Assembly (NCBI GenBank): GCA_950022655.1
Contig: OX465580.1
Coordinates: forward strand, 128,496,099 to 128,560,098
Source: Alentia gelatinosa
Taxonomy: Eukaryota > Annelida > Polychaeta > Phyllodocida > Polynoidae
Direction: 5' to 3'
Length of the DNA: 64,000 nt
Position 1 is the first letter of the stretch. Each line of letters begins with the position of its first letter. The position numbers were made by a program, and so were the translations under genes. The notes beneath the pieces were generated by a model. It did not search any database. It saw only the letters and a program-made list of their open reading frames with translations, and was not told where the DNA came from. Positions 51,035 through 62,529 of the stretch are shown one piece after another.

Positions 51035-51358
51035 GAAACCAAACAAGACTTAGTCGTGTTGTTGTTTATCGCACAACAGCTAGATCGCGTATTACTTCGC
51101 GAGGCAAAGCCAAGAGCAGTAATAAGCGATCTTGCCGGAGTGCGATGAACAATAACACGACTAACTCGAGTTTGGTTTAGAACTTATCCTACCCCGCCCG
51201 TCTAAATTACTTATACATTAACAGATGACGTCATTTGTCAAGTGTATCCCACAAGAGCGATATTTTTCATTTTTCTGAACTCCAGACCAAATACAGTGAC
51301 CCAATGTTAAGCCTATGGAGTTTTCTTATTAGAGGTAGTAGGTATTAGAGGTAGGATA
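51035..51358 (+). repeat. Twin-hairpin element, subfamily TH-3, copy 2
   Basis: Long stem GTCGTGTTGTTGTTTATCGC / CGATGAACAATAACACGAC, tip GAGGCAAAGCCAAG (heptamer 51104-51110, one base from GCGAAGC), TTATCCTACCCC, then CCAATGTTAAGCCTATGGAG. The closing edge appears twice (GAGGTAGTAGG and GAGGTAGGATAA), a small terminal duplication. Nearly identical to 13452-13766 reversed. Confidence 0.9.
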
Positions 51359-53967
51359 AAAGAAGTTATTCCTTAGTGATCCAGCACCTGACAATTACGA
51401 TACATCACTCCTTTCCCATAATGAGTCTGAGAGCAGGAAGATAGGCATCGCCTTATTAGGGCAATTAATGGCCCATGACATAAATTATATTACTATTACA
51501 CCACAATTCATCACTCAATGTAGTTTTACCATATTCACAGGAACTTTTCTGGAATTTATCAATTTACATCACGCATATGGATTGTCCAGTCTTTACTGAA
51601 ATTTTCTTCTTTTTTTTTTCTCCCCATAGTTGTACATTTTTCTCCTGTCATTGTTCTACACGCATCGCGAAAGTAAAAGTAAGATTTTGGTTTTGGAAAA
51701 TAAAATTTTATTTTTGTGGTAAAATTTATGATAAGACATTTTTTTATAATGATAGTAGTATAATATTATTAAAATGCATGCCGTCCGAGGTGGGTGAACG
51801 ACGACGGAGGAGTGACTGTATGGTTTGTTGTTGCGTAGTAGGAGAGAAGCGCAGTGTGTAGGTATGTGAATTTCGCACAGCAGAGCTCAATGACCCGTCA
51901 GAGGCCTTAACCTCTGCCGAACCCATTCTAAAAATTATTGATTAATGTCATGCGTATTATTCTATTCAATCTATCCTATCTCTAATGTCTAACTTTCCTA
52001 TCTTTTACCTTTGATTTGTAGCAAACCAATTACTTTCCTAGTCACGAGTTTCCATTTAAAACAAGCTTTTGAATTGTTGTACATACTTTGTATTTTTCAT
52101 AATTTCCATTTCCAATATTGAAGTAATCTAAGAATCACATATAACTGTCCCTGGAAGTAATATGTAATAGGAATCTACAGTCTGGGCTGAAATCAGTTCC
52201 TCATATGAGAAATCTAACACCTGATTCATGGAAGTCTCATAATTTGAATGAAACATACCTCTTATTGCAGGATAATGTCTGAACAGTACAGACTCCCATT
52301 AGTTTTTAATACATCTCTACTGTCGATTTCGTGTTGGTTAAAAAAAGGCAATCCATCGAGATCACCCGGAAGCCTGCCTTTACTCCTCACACCCTGTGTG
52401 AATATGTAAATGTTCAACATTCCTACTGGTTGCCTATACATTTAAACATATGGTGTTTTTTTCTATTTCTAGTCAGCCAACCTTTCTCCCGACTCAGAGT
52501 AGCGTACCCCCGCGGCCATTCCCATAATCCTCTTCCTGTCCAATTATATTCCAATTAAAAACAAGAACCATTTCGGTTGAGAGAATGGCTAGAAACTGAA
52601 GCATATGCTACCTCTTTATCTCAAACCATTTTCCAGTAAGGTATACCAGATCGTTGGCCAAGTTGTGGGACCTCTTTCACTGATGTATACGTATTTGATT
52701 GGGATGTATATATATCAGAGTTGAATGCATGAGTGCGGGCAATAGAGGAGATATACATATTGGTGCTTTGCAAGCCAGGAAAAATACTCCATAGGCTTGC
52801 TGGATATAAGAATAGTATTATACAATTCTGAATATTTTCAGATACACTTTTATACCATCGATATCATGGGTTTCATAAACAAATATAACTTGTAATAGAA
52901 TAGCGATATGAAATTCAAATAACACTAAATCGTAAATTGTCTTTTAACTTTCTTTGTATTCTCTTCTTTCTAAAACTGAGCTGCATTGCATTTCGCCATT
53001 TTAATATCGATAAAAGGTTCATCAAATATATCAGTTTCCCATGAGCATTAAATAAAGGTATCCGATTACCTCAGATTGTGAAACATTTATCCGGACCATT
53101 TCAGGAGCAACTGGATAATGCTGGCCATTGTTCGATGATTATTTGTGTTTCATACAGAAAGTGAAACGCAACGCTCTGCCGTTCACCCCCACAGCCAAGG
53201 TAGGTTTACAGGCAGGCCTAGCAGCCATCCCAGTATACAGGAGAATCAATTATACATGATTCTATAATTCATTATAGACAGAAAACTAGTTACAAGAGGG
53301 TTGAGGAAAGATGTAGTGGAAGAAGGGCTGTCAATATTGTCTTTAAATGTGGCAGGCTCTAACCGAGGTTAATTTGTGCAGCGGTCAATGATGTGTATGT
53401 ACACTGGGCTTGAAATGTGTGTGTCTGAACTATCTGTCATCTTAATGTCTTATAAGATTATTTTGATTGATTCTAAATAATTAGCATTGAATAAACATTC
53501 AAGAAACTTAATTCGAAGTACATGATGATTCGACCTTATTATGGAGAGGACTATTTTCCGGAATCTCCTGCAGGAGATTCTGACATGCCAGAATCTCCCG
53601 GTAGCCGATTCCAGGTGCCCTATACATTTCCTATGGAGACTCCGTATTAGGTGGGTAATAAAACGAATATAAATAAATGGAGTGAAATTTCTAGTCATCC
53701 CTTAATTTAGTCTGGCTCATTTGTTGTAATCTATTTGGTACTGAGCAAACCATCCAGTTCTACACCTGCCTATGTACCCAGCAACAGTGGACCAATGAGG
53801 TATGATAAGAAGTAAATAAACAATTACGAAGGAATGATTAAAGTCACACAAAACCAAGGACATCTCAATGTATATAAGTGTTCTCATCCCAACTTATGGG
53901 GGATGGGGTGTCATTGTACACAACCCATCCCATATGACAAGAACATTACTACAGATCACAGAACCAC
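51359..53967. other. Long stretch with no recognised gene
   Basis: Open frames are all under 100 codons and unrecognised. At 53560-53640 a small palindrome GAATCTCCTGCAGGAGATTC is perfect (20 bp). No copy of the window's repeat families was seen. Undetected short exons remain possible. Confidence 0.4.
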
Positions 53968-54629
53968 CAGGGACCTGTTTCACTAGTTTCGTGACATGTC
54001 TGTGACACCCTACAGACATTGAGGTTGTTTAGTTTCGTGACAACACAAGTAGCTGCCATTCGGAAAAGACAGACGCCAAACATAAGAATTAGACAAATCT
54101 ACACATCATGGACCAGGGACCTGTTTCACTAGTTTCGTGACATGTCTAGATGGCGTGACATGTCTAGATGGCGTGACATGTCTAGATGGCGTCTAGATGG
54201 TGCGTTCGATTTCATAAGAACTAGACATTAGACATTGTATTTTCCTTTCTTGCTTGCACTGTTGGTGCTGCTTTTCATGTCTGTCTAACACTTTTGTCAC
54301 CAGACTATTGAAACAGGGACCTGTTTCGCTAGTTTCGTGACATGTCTGTGACACCATACAGACAGATTGGTTTGTCTGGTTTTGTGACAACACAAGGAGC
54401 TGCCCTTAGGAAAAGACAGACCCAAAACATAGGAATTAGACAAATCTACACATCATGGACCTGTTTCACTAGTTTTGTGACAAAAGTTTTAGACAGACAT
54501 GAAAAGCGGCACCAACAGTGCAAGCAAGAACGCACAAAATGAAGTTTAATGTATAGTTCTTATGAAACCGAACACACCATCTAGACGCCATCTGGACATG
54601 TCACAGAACTAGTGAAACAGGTCCCTGGT
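53968..54629. mobile_element. Cluster of ACCTGTTTCACTAG-end elements
   Basis: The end CAGGGACCTGTTTCACTAG or a close variant occurs at about 53970, 54115, 54317 and 54458 in the same direction. Reversed ends lie at about 54306 (ACTATTGAAACAGG) and 54627 (ACTAGTGAAACAGGTCCCTG). GACATGTCTAGATGGCGT is repeated three times at 54138-54195. The cluster looks like elements inserted into or fused with their own kind. No coding frame. Confidence 0.75.
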
Positions 54630-55204
54630 GTTTAACTCACGCACCAACACTCCCCTCCCATAATTAAACACGCACGTCACTTCAACTTTCAACTCCAAAC
54701 TCAACTATACACATCCATTTAATATTTTCCCACCCACCTCCCAAATTATATCTTATAAACCCAATTCCTTCTTCAAATCATTCCATCATACCCTATTTCA
54801 TTCATTATCCATACATCTTACTTAATTTTACCACTACAACGCCATCTGATATTATAATTTCAACAGTATTTTATTCATAAATAAATAAAATGTAATTCAC
54901 TTGGATAATGATCTGGAAATGAATAAACTCCTTTTAAGACGATGGAAATAATTAGAATTGATTTGTCTCGGTCAGCTGGGAACTCTAGACACTATAAGAC
55001 AGGCTGGTTCTCTGCACCTTTACCAATCCCACAGGCCTGGCCTGAAGATTAGGCAACGTATCTGAGCGTGTCCATCGCTCAAAAACAGGTGGCGATGATG
55101 TTTGATAATAAGCAAACAGCAGCATAGTGATGAATTTCGAGATAAGAATATATGGAATAATAACCCTCTCATGCTAATACATACAGGACTTATCATAGGA
55201 AAAT
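54630..55204. other. No recognised gene
   Basis: Pyrimidine- and A-rich at 54640-54850. Nothing recognised. Confidence 0.4.
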
Positions 55205-55525
55205 AGTATACATTTCCATTAATCTTGTTTTAACAGGGTATATTATCATGAAACATCACGAAATTTCATATGATTGTTTATACGGCATGAGTTGTCTTTG
55301 CGGAATGATATCACGAAGCGGAGCTGAGTGATATCTGTAGCAGAAGACAATGAATGGCATATAAACAATTATATGAAATTGAGTGACGTTTAGATTTTAT
55401 CCTACCCTGTCACATGTTTTTAACTTCATATGTTACCAGTGGCATATAAATATTTTATGGCATAACCGTGCCATACAGTCACACCATGTTAAGTCTATGG
55501 AGATTTATATGCAGGGTAGTATAAA
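55205..55525 (+). repeat. Twin-hairpin element, subfamily TH-8
   Basis: Stem AATTTCATATGATTGTTTAT / ATAAACAATTATATGAAATT, tip GCGGAGC (55318-55324), TTTTATCCTACCC, second hairpin TATGGCATAACCGTGCCATA, CCATGTTAAGTCTATGGAG and the end AGGGTAGTATAAA. TGGCATATAAA occurs in both modules (55355-55365 and 55440-55450). Confidence 0.9.
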
Positions 55526-55544
55526 ACTTAGTACAGCAGTACTA

Positions 55545-55840
55545 ATCTAAAACGACTTGACTATGCTGTAACACGAGATGGGAATTTAGGTTTGTACGGA
55601 ATGAGGCGTTTGGCAGGGTTCCGTACGAACCATGAATTCCCATTGAGTTTTGTAGTTTGTATAAGCATGGTAGATTGTTCTATATCTATCATGTACCCGA
55701 AATAAATAGAAAATGATTTGATATATCAACAACCATGTTTTAGTCAAAACATTTGGAACATATGCCGTATGAGTTTCATACCGCAGTTTTTTACGTTATA
55801 TGGTGAAATGTTGCATATTTACAGTATATGCGTCATGAAG
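55545..55840. repeat. Hairpin element L, copy 2 (reversed)
   Basis: Stem GGTTTGTACGGAAT / GTTCCGTACGAACC with the tip GAGGCGTTTGGCAGG, outer arms GACTATGCTGTAAC and TATAAGCATGG. Then GCCGTATGAGTTTCATACCG and TTACAGTATATGCGTCATG, mirroring 16925-17280. Confidence 0.7.
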
Positions 55841-56053
55841 AGCAACTTGCTATTTTAAAAACTCAATTAACATCTCTACAGTTAGGTCACTCCAAAAAAA
55901 ACCAACTTGTTTCTCATCAGCGCGTGCATCAGAAAAAACGATTTTAGAAGATTTTTTTTTTAAATAGATGAACCTTGATAGAAATTATGAAAGGTGTGTG
56001 TATTTAGTATAAAATTAAAGCCCCTGATGTCAGAGATGCATTAAATGTATAGC

Positions 56054-56149
56054 CAGTAAAAATCTGGAAACCCCGTGCAAGCAGACACCCTGCGTAAGCA
56101 ACCACTTTGGCCCGGATCGGAGGGTGTCCGCTTATGCGGGGTTTTACTG
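56054..56149. mobile_element. pogo-like MITE, short copy
   Basis: CAGTAAAA...AACCCCGTGCAAGCAGACACC on the left and GGTGTCCGCTTATGCGGGG then TTTTACTG on the right, followed by TA. The left end carries a small insertion. Confidence 0.7.
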
Positions 56150-56167
56150 TATGTCTGCCATCTTTGA

Positions 56168-56193
56168 TATAGCAAAAAAAAAAAAAAAAAAAA
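56168..56193 (+). repeat. Poly-A run
   Basis: A run of about 20 A residues between the pogo-like MITE and the next segment. Confidence 0.8.
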
Positions 56194-56892
56194 AGCGCCC
56201 TCGTCATATTTTTCATGGCTTGGTGATGAGAAACAATTTTTGTTTTAGTGGCCTTAAGTGAAAGTATTGAAGAATACTTTTGAGCAAGGCAGCATGCCGC
56301 TATCTGTTCTGAATACCTGTATGCCAACCAGTGTAAGATAATACAGAAACCACTGCTGAATTATGGATGAAAACATCCCTCTCACTGATAGTAAACGTAT
56401 AATATTATGGATATCTGCCTATTTTATAAACGATCGCGAAGATAAGGATTGATTATATCACGGTATATGTCGGGGCGATTAATGTAACTAGTCCACGGAA
56501 TCTGTTGGCTCATATTTTATAAGCGATAAAGTACGAGTCAGTGGAAATCATATATTTTTATAGGTACACGAATGTTAGAGCACCTAACATGACAGAGTTG
56601 ATATGAACATATTCTTTCAAATCACTACGTAAATCACAGCTGGCTTTTTTCTCTTCAAGGGATATTACATTTTATGTGTTTCCTGTGTTTATTGCGATAG
56701 AAAGGATACTTTATGAAAAAAAACAGAGGGGTATTTGACAAGTCACCACACAACCCCGTGAAAGGGTTTATAGAGATAGAAATAACATCGATAATTAATG
56801 ACGTGAGTAAGGTGAAAATTGAGGGGTAGGGGCTTCAGTGTTGAAAACAGGGGCCCGTTGAATATGCTGGGCACATGTACACTTTTTTCTAT
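56194..56892. other. No recognised gene
   Basis: No domain or repeat end recognised apart from GGGGCCCGTTGAATATGCTGG near 56850. That resembles the edge of the AATAATCTAGG family, whose remaining part may be the piece at 57216-57345. Confidence 0.4.
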
Positions 56893-57215
56893 AGGGGACA
56901 GAGCCATTGTTAGTTCATGAAGCAGTCACTAGGTGGTCGGGGGACAAAACCTGTATTCTGGCTCTTTGTTCTTACGAAATTCAACTGCCTTTCAATGTTT
57001 TACCATGGTTCCTTTGACTCTCTGCTCCTATCCCAGAGCAGGAAGATATAATGCTAAAACCCAGGACATGATATTTTTTACATGGAACACTTTATTTACA
57101 TATGTGAGCAAGGCAAGAAAGTGACATTTCCCAATTATCACTCACTTCTTTTGCACCTCCATTAATGTAGAACAGCTACCCGGGGGGCGCCATGGATCAT
57201 AGGCTATATGCCGTA
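56893..57215 (+). repeat. Dispersed repeat I, copy 3
   Basis: Matches 12650-13010 closely (GTCACTAGGTGGTCGGGGGA; AATTCAACTGCCTTTCAATG). It sits between two parts of an AATAATCTAGG-family element and probably inserted into it. Confidence 0.85.
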
Positions 57216-57345
57216 TACGCCAAGGAGACCCAGGCATGGTGTGGGTCAATCTAATTCAACACTTATGGACAACATTATGGACGGCTAAGACGAGGTACAG
57301 AAAATGGTCTTCATGTACAAACCTAGATTATTTAGTGGACCCTAG
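57216..57345. mobile_element. AATAATCTAGG-family element, right part
   Basis: GAGACCCAGGCATGGTGTGG, TGGACGGCTAAGACGAGG, GGTCTTCATGTACAAACC and TAGATTATTTAGTGGACCC. Together with about 56850-56892 it frames repeat I copy 3. Confidence 0.6.
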
Positions 57346-57671
57346 TGCCATACGGATAGTGATGCATGGACAGAAGTCATCCTTCTCATGATTTTGGAAA
57401 ACCATTTGCATTAAGGTTTAAATTAAAAATTAAAATGCATTACAGACCTCTTTATATAGCTGTAAACATTCCAGAACCGTGACTCCCGTTTTGTAAATGA
57501 ATGTGGGTGATTCGTTGACATTAGTGTAGGAAAGGTCAATTTAGCAGAGCAAAAGAAAACCAAGTATGAACAATATTCATCATCACTTGACGACGCCTGA
57601 CTTTAATCTGAAATCTATATAATATCAGAACGACATACCGGGCATGTATAGCTGTTCTGCAAAGATGATAT
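57346..57671. other. No recognised gene
   Basis: AT-rich; nothing recognised. Confidence 0.4.
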
Positions 57672-57812
57672 CCAAGAGTTTATCCTACCCCGTTTTCACA
57701 TTATTTCAGTATTAGAAATTAATGACAGAAACAACACTTTATGTCACACCCATGACATAAACAAATCCCATGTTAAGCCTATGGAGTTTTTAATTAGGGG
57801 TAGGATAATAAA
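57672..57812 (+). repeat. Twin-hairpin family, second module alone (TH-5 type)
   Basis: TTTATCCTACCCCGTTTTC, TATGTCACACCCATGACATA, CCATGTTAAGCCTATGGAG and GGGGTAGGATAAT. The long hairpin is absent on both sides, so the second module is bounded only by its 13-bp inverted ends. Confidence 0.85.
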
Positions 57813-58129
57813 CGGAACGAAGCTAACTGCATTATAAAGAACTATTTACCATATTGAAACCAGGAAATAGAGTACACAATATGAAACACAAAGTCAATAA
57901 ATAAGAAATAAATATATACGCGGATCGATATTTTTTCACATGCAGGCAGGCAAACATCTAAAAAGCCTTCTCATGCCTTGCTTTCTAAAAGTTACCTTGG
58001 TCTGTAAGGGAGGTGAAAAGGGAAGCTATATGAAACTTCCAGTTGCCGGCTTTTTGCCCCAGGGACGTCTCATTAACTACATGCATTAAGAGGCCAGGAC
58101 CCCAGAAGTAAAACCCCATCAAGGACTCT
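57813..58129. other. No recognised gene
   Basis: AT-rich. GTCTGTAAGGGAGGTGAAAA near 57999 is unremarkable. Confidence 0.35.
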
Positions 58130-58610
58130 TTGTACTTACTGCGGCCCATACTGAGTCCCCAGCCAGAAGCCCTTGGAGCCCGCTCAGGTCCCGAGCTGCC
58201 CCGAGTGACTCCGATCGTCTCCGAGGTTCTCCGAGTGGCGGCTCACAGGTCCGAGATCTGCCATAAAGTCAGTCCAAGCCGTCAATCCTGTCCCTCTACG
58301 AATTGCCCCGGAAAATCCCGAATTGCTCCGGAAAATCCCGAACTGCTCACGGAGAAATCCGAGCAGCTCATCTGAGCTGTTCCTTACTGCAGGCAGACGT
58401 CTCTAAGCACATCCTCATTGGTTTAGGGCGGCGGCGATTGGTTTGGTCCCACTCCCAGCTGCTCCTGTGCTGCTCACCAGGGGGCACTGTGGATGTCACG
58501 TGACGGGGCGAGCAGCTCACGTGGCAGTGAGACGCTGGAGTACCTGCAGGAGGATGAAAGCCCGATGACATCTCGGCAGCGACCAGGGCGGCCTCTCTGC
58601 CGTCAGTTAG
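58130..58610 (+). promoter_or_regulatory. CpG-rich block with promoter-type motifs
   Basis: Rich in CpG compared with the rest of the window (TCCGAG/CTCCGAG words). It contains two reverse CCAAT boxes (ATTGGTTTAGG about 58418; ATTGGTTTGGTC about 58438), a CTCF-like CACCAGGGGGCAC (58475-58487), TCACGTGAC (about 58497) and CACGTGGC (about 58519). It could be a CpG-island promoter for a plus-strand transcript, or another word-type transposon (GGAAAATCCCGAA occurs twice near 58310-58340). No exon was identified. Confidence 0.35.
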
Positions 58611-58639
58611 TATGAGGCACCGAATGTGACTTTAATGTA

Positions 58640-59095
58640 TCTTTGTGAAACGGTATTATAGGGAGACATGGGTAGTGGGACTGAATGGAATCTGTTCAGG
58701 GATATTTCTGACCAAATACAAGAAGGAACTTTAACATGTTCATATGAAATGGTATTATATAGAAACATAGTTAGTGTGACTGAATGGAATCTGTTCAGGG
58801 ATATTTCTGACCAAATACAAGAAGGAACTTTTACATATTCATATGAAACGGTATTTTATAGAAACATAGTTAGTGTGACTGAATGGAATCTGTTCATGGA
58901 TATTTCTGACCAAATACAAGAAGGAACTTTAACATGTTCATATGAAACGGTATTATATAGAAACATAGTTAGTGTGACTGAATGGAATCTGTTCAGGGAT
59001 ATTTTGTTCAGAAATACTTACCGAGTTCTAAGAAAGAACTTTAACATATATAAATGAAACGGTATTAAAGGGAAACATGGTTAGTGTGACTCAAT
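58640..59095 (+). repeat. 99-bp tandem repeat, about 4.5 units
   Basis: GGAATCTGTTCA recurs at 58687, 58786, 58885 and 58984, an exact 99-bp period. As 99 is a multiple of three, a 129-codon frame stays open with a 33-residue repeat (TEWNLFRDISDQIQEG...). Differences between units mostly change the amino acid, so nothing suggests selection for the protein. Confidence 0.92.
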
Positions 59096-60488
59096 GAAAT
59101 ATGTATCGAGTTGATGTGGGTCGGAAATATTGCTCTAATTTGAAGAACAATGTGAAGGTTTTCGACCTATAACAACAAGGAACAAATGCAATTCAAACAC
59201 ACTCATTATGTTTCTTTATTATCATATACATTGAAATCATTTAAAACGCCATTTCAAAACAAGTCATGTGGTACAGAGGGACGTATTGATATTATTTCGT
59301 CAGTCAGTGACGAACGGAATCCGTACTCCTAGTCAGGGAAAGTGAGACATTCGCTCAAAGGACATGACGAGAGAAACGTCACTGTCGAGTCCGTAGGGAT
59401 GGCCGTTCGAGACCTTTCCTACCATAGTAAATACATCCCGACGTCGGAGGCGGAGGGAAGTACAAAAGGCCGCGAACAGCATCCCTCCGGACCCAGTCAC
59501 TATGTTCTCTTGTCATTATATACCTTAAATCAATTAAAGAAAATCCATTTTATTCACTTACAAAGTCATCGCTTCATAACCAATTCACTATATCACAGTA
59601 GCCCGAAATTTGTTTCTACTGGACCCCTAACATCAGGTAGTATTTCCTAGACGCGCGCACACAGGTATATGATAATAGTCTTTAATATGACGATAAATGT
59701 GACATCGCAATAATTCAGTCTAGCATATTGATGCAGGGTATTATTTCATTTGGATTGTTCCTATAAGGACAGATGATGCCTTGAGGCATCATTTCCCCAA
59801 TATTCATTAAATTGGGAAATAATGGACCAAGAAACGTGTCATTTCGATAGAATTTAGATATAACACGTTCACGGATTGTAGATGAATCTCATAATAATAT
59901 TCAGGATGACGTATAATATCATTAAAATCACGTGTGATACATTCAGACTATGAGTTAAAACAACAATGTCCCAGGCCCCTGATACCTATCCTCTACTATG
60001 CTCTGCTGCGGGCTCCCGTCCCTAAAGCCTGTATACAATTTTTACTTTATCATGAAAGCAAAAGATGAATCGGTACAATTTTGTAAACAAATGATTGACT
60101 AATATGGCACAAACACAGACACATACATATAGATAAATACTATAAAGGGTTAAATGAATTATCACTAGAATCTTATATACATTAAGAGCCACAGTTATTA
60201 CACTCAAAAGAAAGCCGAATATATTTTGCTTCCTGCGCTAATTAGAATAGACTTTCTTCAAGCATGTACTAATTAGACAGAAGTACTGATTGTGTATAGG
60301 AGAGATAGTAATCAGCTAATGGATGTCTTGGTGAGAAAAGTACTTTTAATCTATCACTCACTACTGCCTTTAGGTTGTGCATGCAGATCTCTGTAGACAG
60401 AGGATTCTAATTTCCATTTGGAATCCATCAATGTCAGCATCCATCATGCTGATAGTCCCATATTCAAAATTACTGCACCCCTTAAACG
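59096..60488. other. No recognised gene
   Basis: GATGCCTTGAGGCATC near 59771 is a short palindrome like the one at 19666. (CA)-rich words near 60115. No domain recognised in the 102-codon frame at 59342-59650. Confidence 0.4.
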
Positions 60489-60491
60489 TAA

Positions 60492-60776
60492 AGCCCGGCG
60501 TCCACCTACTACGATATGGCACCGATATGGTCTACGATGCACTTCCCGATATAAAAATCAAAATCGCGTCAGAAGGTCACCTAATATCGGGGCAGTTGAC
60601 CACGTTTCTGCGATTAGACACAGATAAAAACCCCATACAATGCGTGGTGGATTGGCATGTCTAGACCTACATGTCTATGATTTTCCCCCTTCCCAATATG
60701 TCTCCGATATTTGCTTTTTGTATCGGTGCCATATCGGTAGGTCTAGATTTCTATAGTAGTAGGTGGACGCCAGGCC
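60492..60776. mobile_element. TACGATA-word Harbinger-like MITE, copy 4
   Basis: A 285-bp element with ends AGCCCGGCGTCCACCTACTA and TAGTAGGTGGACGCCAGGCC, flanked by TAA (60489-60491 and 60777-60779). Reverse of copy 2 inside. Confidence 0.9.
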
Positions 60777-60934
60777 TAACACTTATAATGCTTATATTTA
60801 TGCCTTTGAGATTTGACTCAGTATCTACCTTATAGGAAAGTTCAAGTCTATATATCCCTAGCATGACCAATTATATTAGTTTCTATGGAAGGAGATTAAG
60901 TCATCTGAATTGCCCAAATTTATTGATACAAAAG

Positions 60935-61325
60935 ATAACTGCAGTTGCCATCTTGTAGTAGCTCCCTCCCTTTCTTGATGTTGACAATACGGCAGCCATG
61001 TAGTGAATGGCATATTTACCCTCATTATCACTCACTCTAGTTCCCAGTTTGGCCACATGGGGGCAAGGCGCTCCGACATGATACTGACACCTGAGTTGAT
61101 AGAGACATGAGCAGCCCTCCTGGCATGTGCAACAGACCGGAACAAGACTGGTCAGTCCTGATTGGTTGTTGCTTCATCAGCCAATCTCAGCACAGAGTTT
61201 GTAGGCTTACCCTGAACCAAGACAAGCTGTTTGTATATATTAAGCTGCATGAATATGTCTTTGAATCAGCTTCAACATTAAAGCTCAGTTTATGTTCTTG
61301 ACTCATAGTGGTACCTAGTACATCT
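60935..61325 (-). repeat. Dispersed repeat J, copy 2
   Basis: Reverse of 7488-7860: CAGCCATGTAGTGAATGGCA, TTACCCTCATTATCACTCAC, CACCTGAGTTGATAGAGACA and TGAGCAGCCCTCCTGGCATG. Confidence 0.8.
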
Positions 61326-61880
61326 GTGTTTGAGTTCTTACTCCCCTTCTTCTTAAGGCCCATGCCTTACACAAAGTTAGGCCAAAAGCTTTACATTATG
61401 ATGTATGTGTGGTACCAACATTTGATATTTAGGGTAATAAACACTTGGAGTAACAGTATTTAGTATCTTAAATTGTTTATTATTTTGACATTATGTATTA
61501 TGTCGAAAAAAAAACTGAACCTCGAATGTTAACTACTGATTTTGCTACAAGGGCCATGAAAACCAATTGATCTCAGTCGAGGCTTATAGTCTTTTATTGA
61601 TACCCAATGTCTTATATGTGAAACTGTGATTTACTTCGACCATGTATAACAAGGATATCAATAAAGAATGATTAAAAAGACACAAATAGAAACACAAGGC
61701 TGGACAGCTTAAACTTAATCAAAGGTCAGGTATAAAGGATTATTGGGTTTCATTATATTGCAAGCATCACTCCAAAAGGTATTCGTACAGAAGGAAATAA
61801 TCTATCAATTGCTCTTTTTATACTTGAAGCAATAACAACATTTAGGTCAAAATTATTTTGACATCGCTACTAACCAACTT
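61326..61880. other. No recognised gene
   Basis: AT-rich; nothing recognised. Confidence 0.4.
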
Positions 61881-62050
61881 TGGCCCAGAATCCAGCAACT
61901 ACGATAGAACTTCAAGACATCCTGATGCACTACAATGCAAAATGTCAAAAACCTCTTTATCTTACACAAAGGTACAAGACAAGGAGCATATACATCATTG
62001 AATATAGATCTTTGAATTATCGTAAGGCCTATCGTAGATGATTCAGAGCT
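61881..62050. mobile_element. Diverged TACGATA-word element
   Basis: GGCCCAGAATCCAGCAACTA and CTACGATAGAACTTCAAGACA align with the left end of the TACGATA family but with many differences. AAGGCCTATCGTAGATGATTC lies at the other side. An older relative. Confidence 0.45.
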
Positions 62051-62369
62051 CAGTGGTCACAATACCTAAAGGTTATTTTAGGCATTTTAAGATAGAAGTA
62101 ACTATACATTTCAAGGTGATATTTTAACGTCACGTTGATTTTTCCAGACAGTTGGAGCCATGTGCACAGTCAGCGGGAGGTTGATGAGAGGTTTCACGAG
62201 GAACTGAGCTGATGACCACTCTACTGGGAGACCACAGTAGAGAGCAGCTCAACAAGTAGCGTGTACGAAGCCACACCATGACTCAGCAATATATGTGTGC
62301 TCGCTAGCCACTATTCTAGAACGTCCATCCATTAGTAATTAAATGAAGATTCAGAATGTGGGAGCATGA
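62051..62369. other. No recognised gene
   Basis: ACTACTGGGAGACCACAGTAG-like inverted words near 62220. Nothing else recognised. Confidence 0.35.
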
Positions 62370-62525
62370 TTTATCCTACCCCTATTAAAAAACGCCATAG
62401 GCTTAACATGGGATTTGTTTATGTCACAGGTAGTGACTTAAAGTGTTGTTTATGCCACTACTTTCTGATACTGAAAAAATATGGAAACCGGGTAGGATAA
62501 AATCTAGACGCCATTCGTGACGTCT
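62370..62525 (-). repeat. Twin-hairpin element, TH-5, hairpin deleted
   Basis: TTTATCCTACCCCTATTAAAA, CGCCATAGGCTTAACATGGG, GTAGGATAAAATCTAGACGC as at 37031-37160. Then GACGCCATTCG joins TGACGTCTC directly. In the 37-kb copy 121 bp of palindrome lie between those points. Confidence 0.88.
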
Positions 62526-62529
62526 CTTG

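Noticed and set aside
60377..60664. 95-codon frame across a MITE edge
   Set aside because: It covers the left half of the TACGATA-word element; similar frames appear in the other copies and hold no domain.
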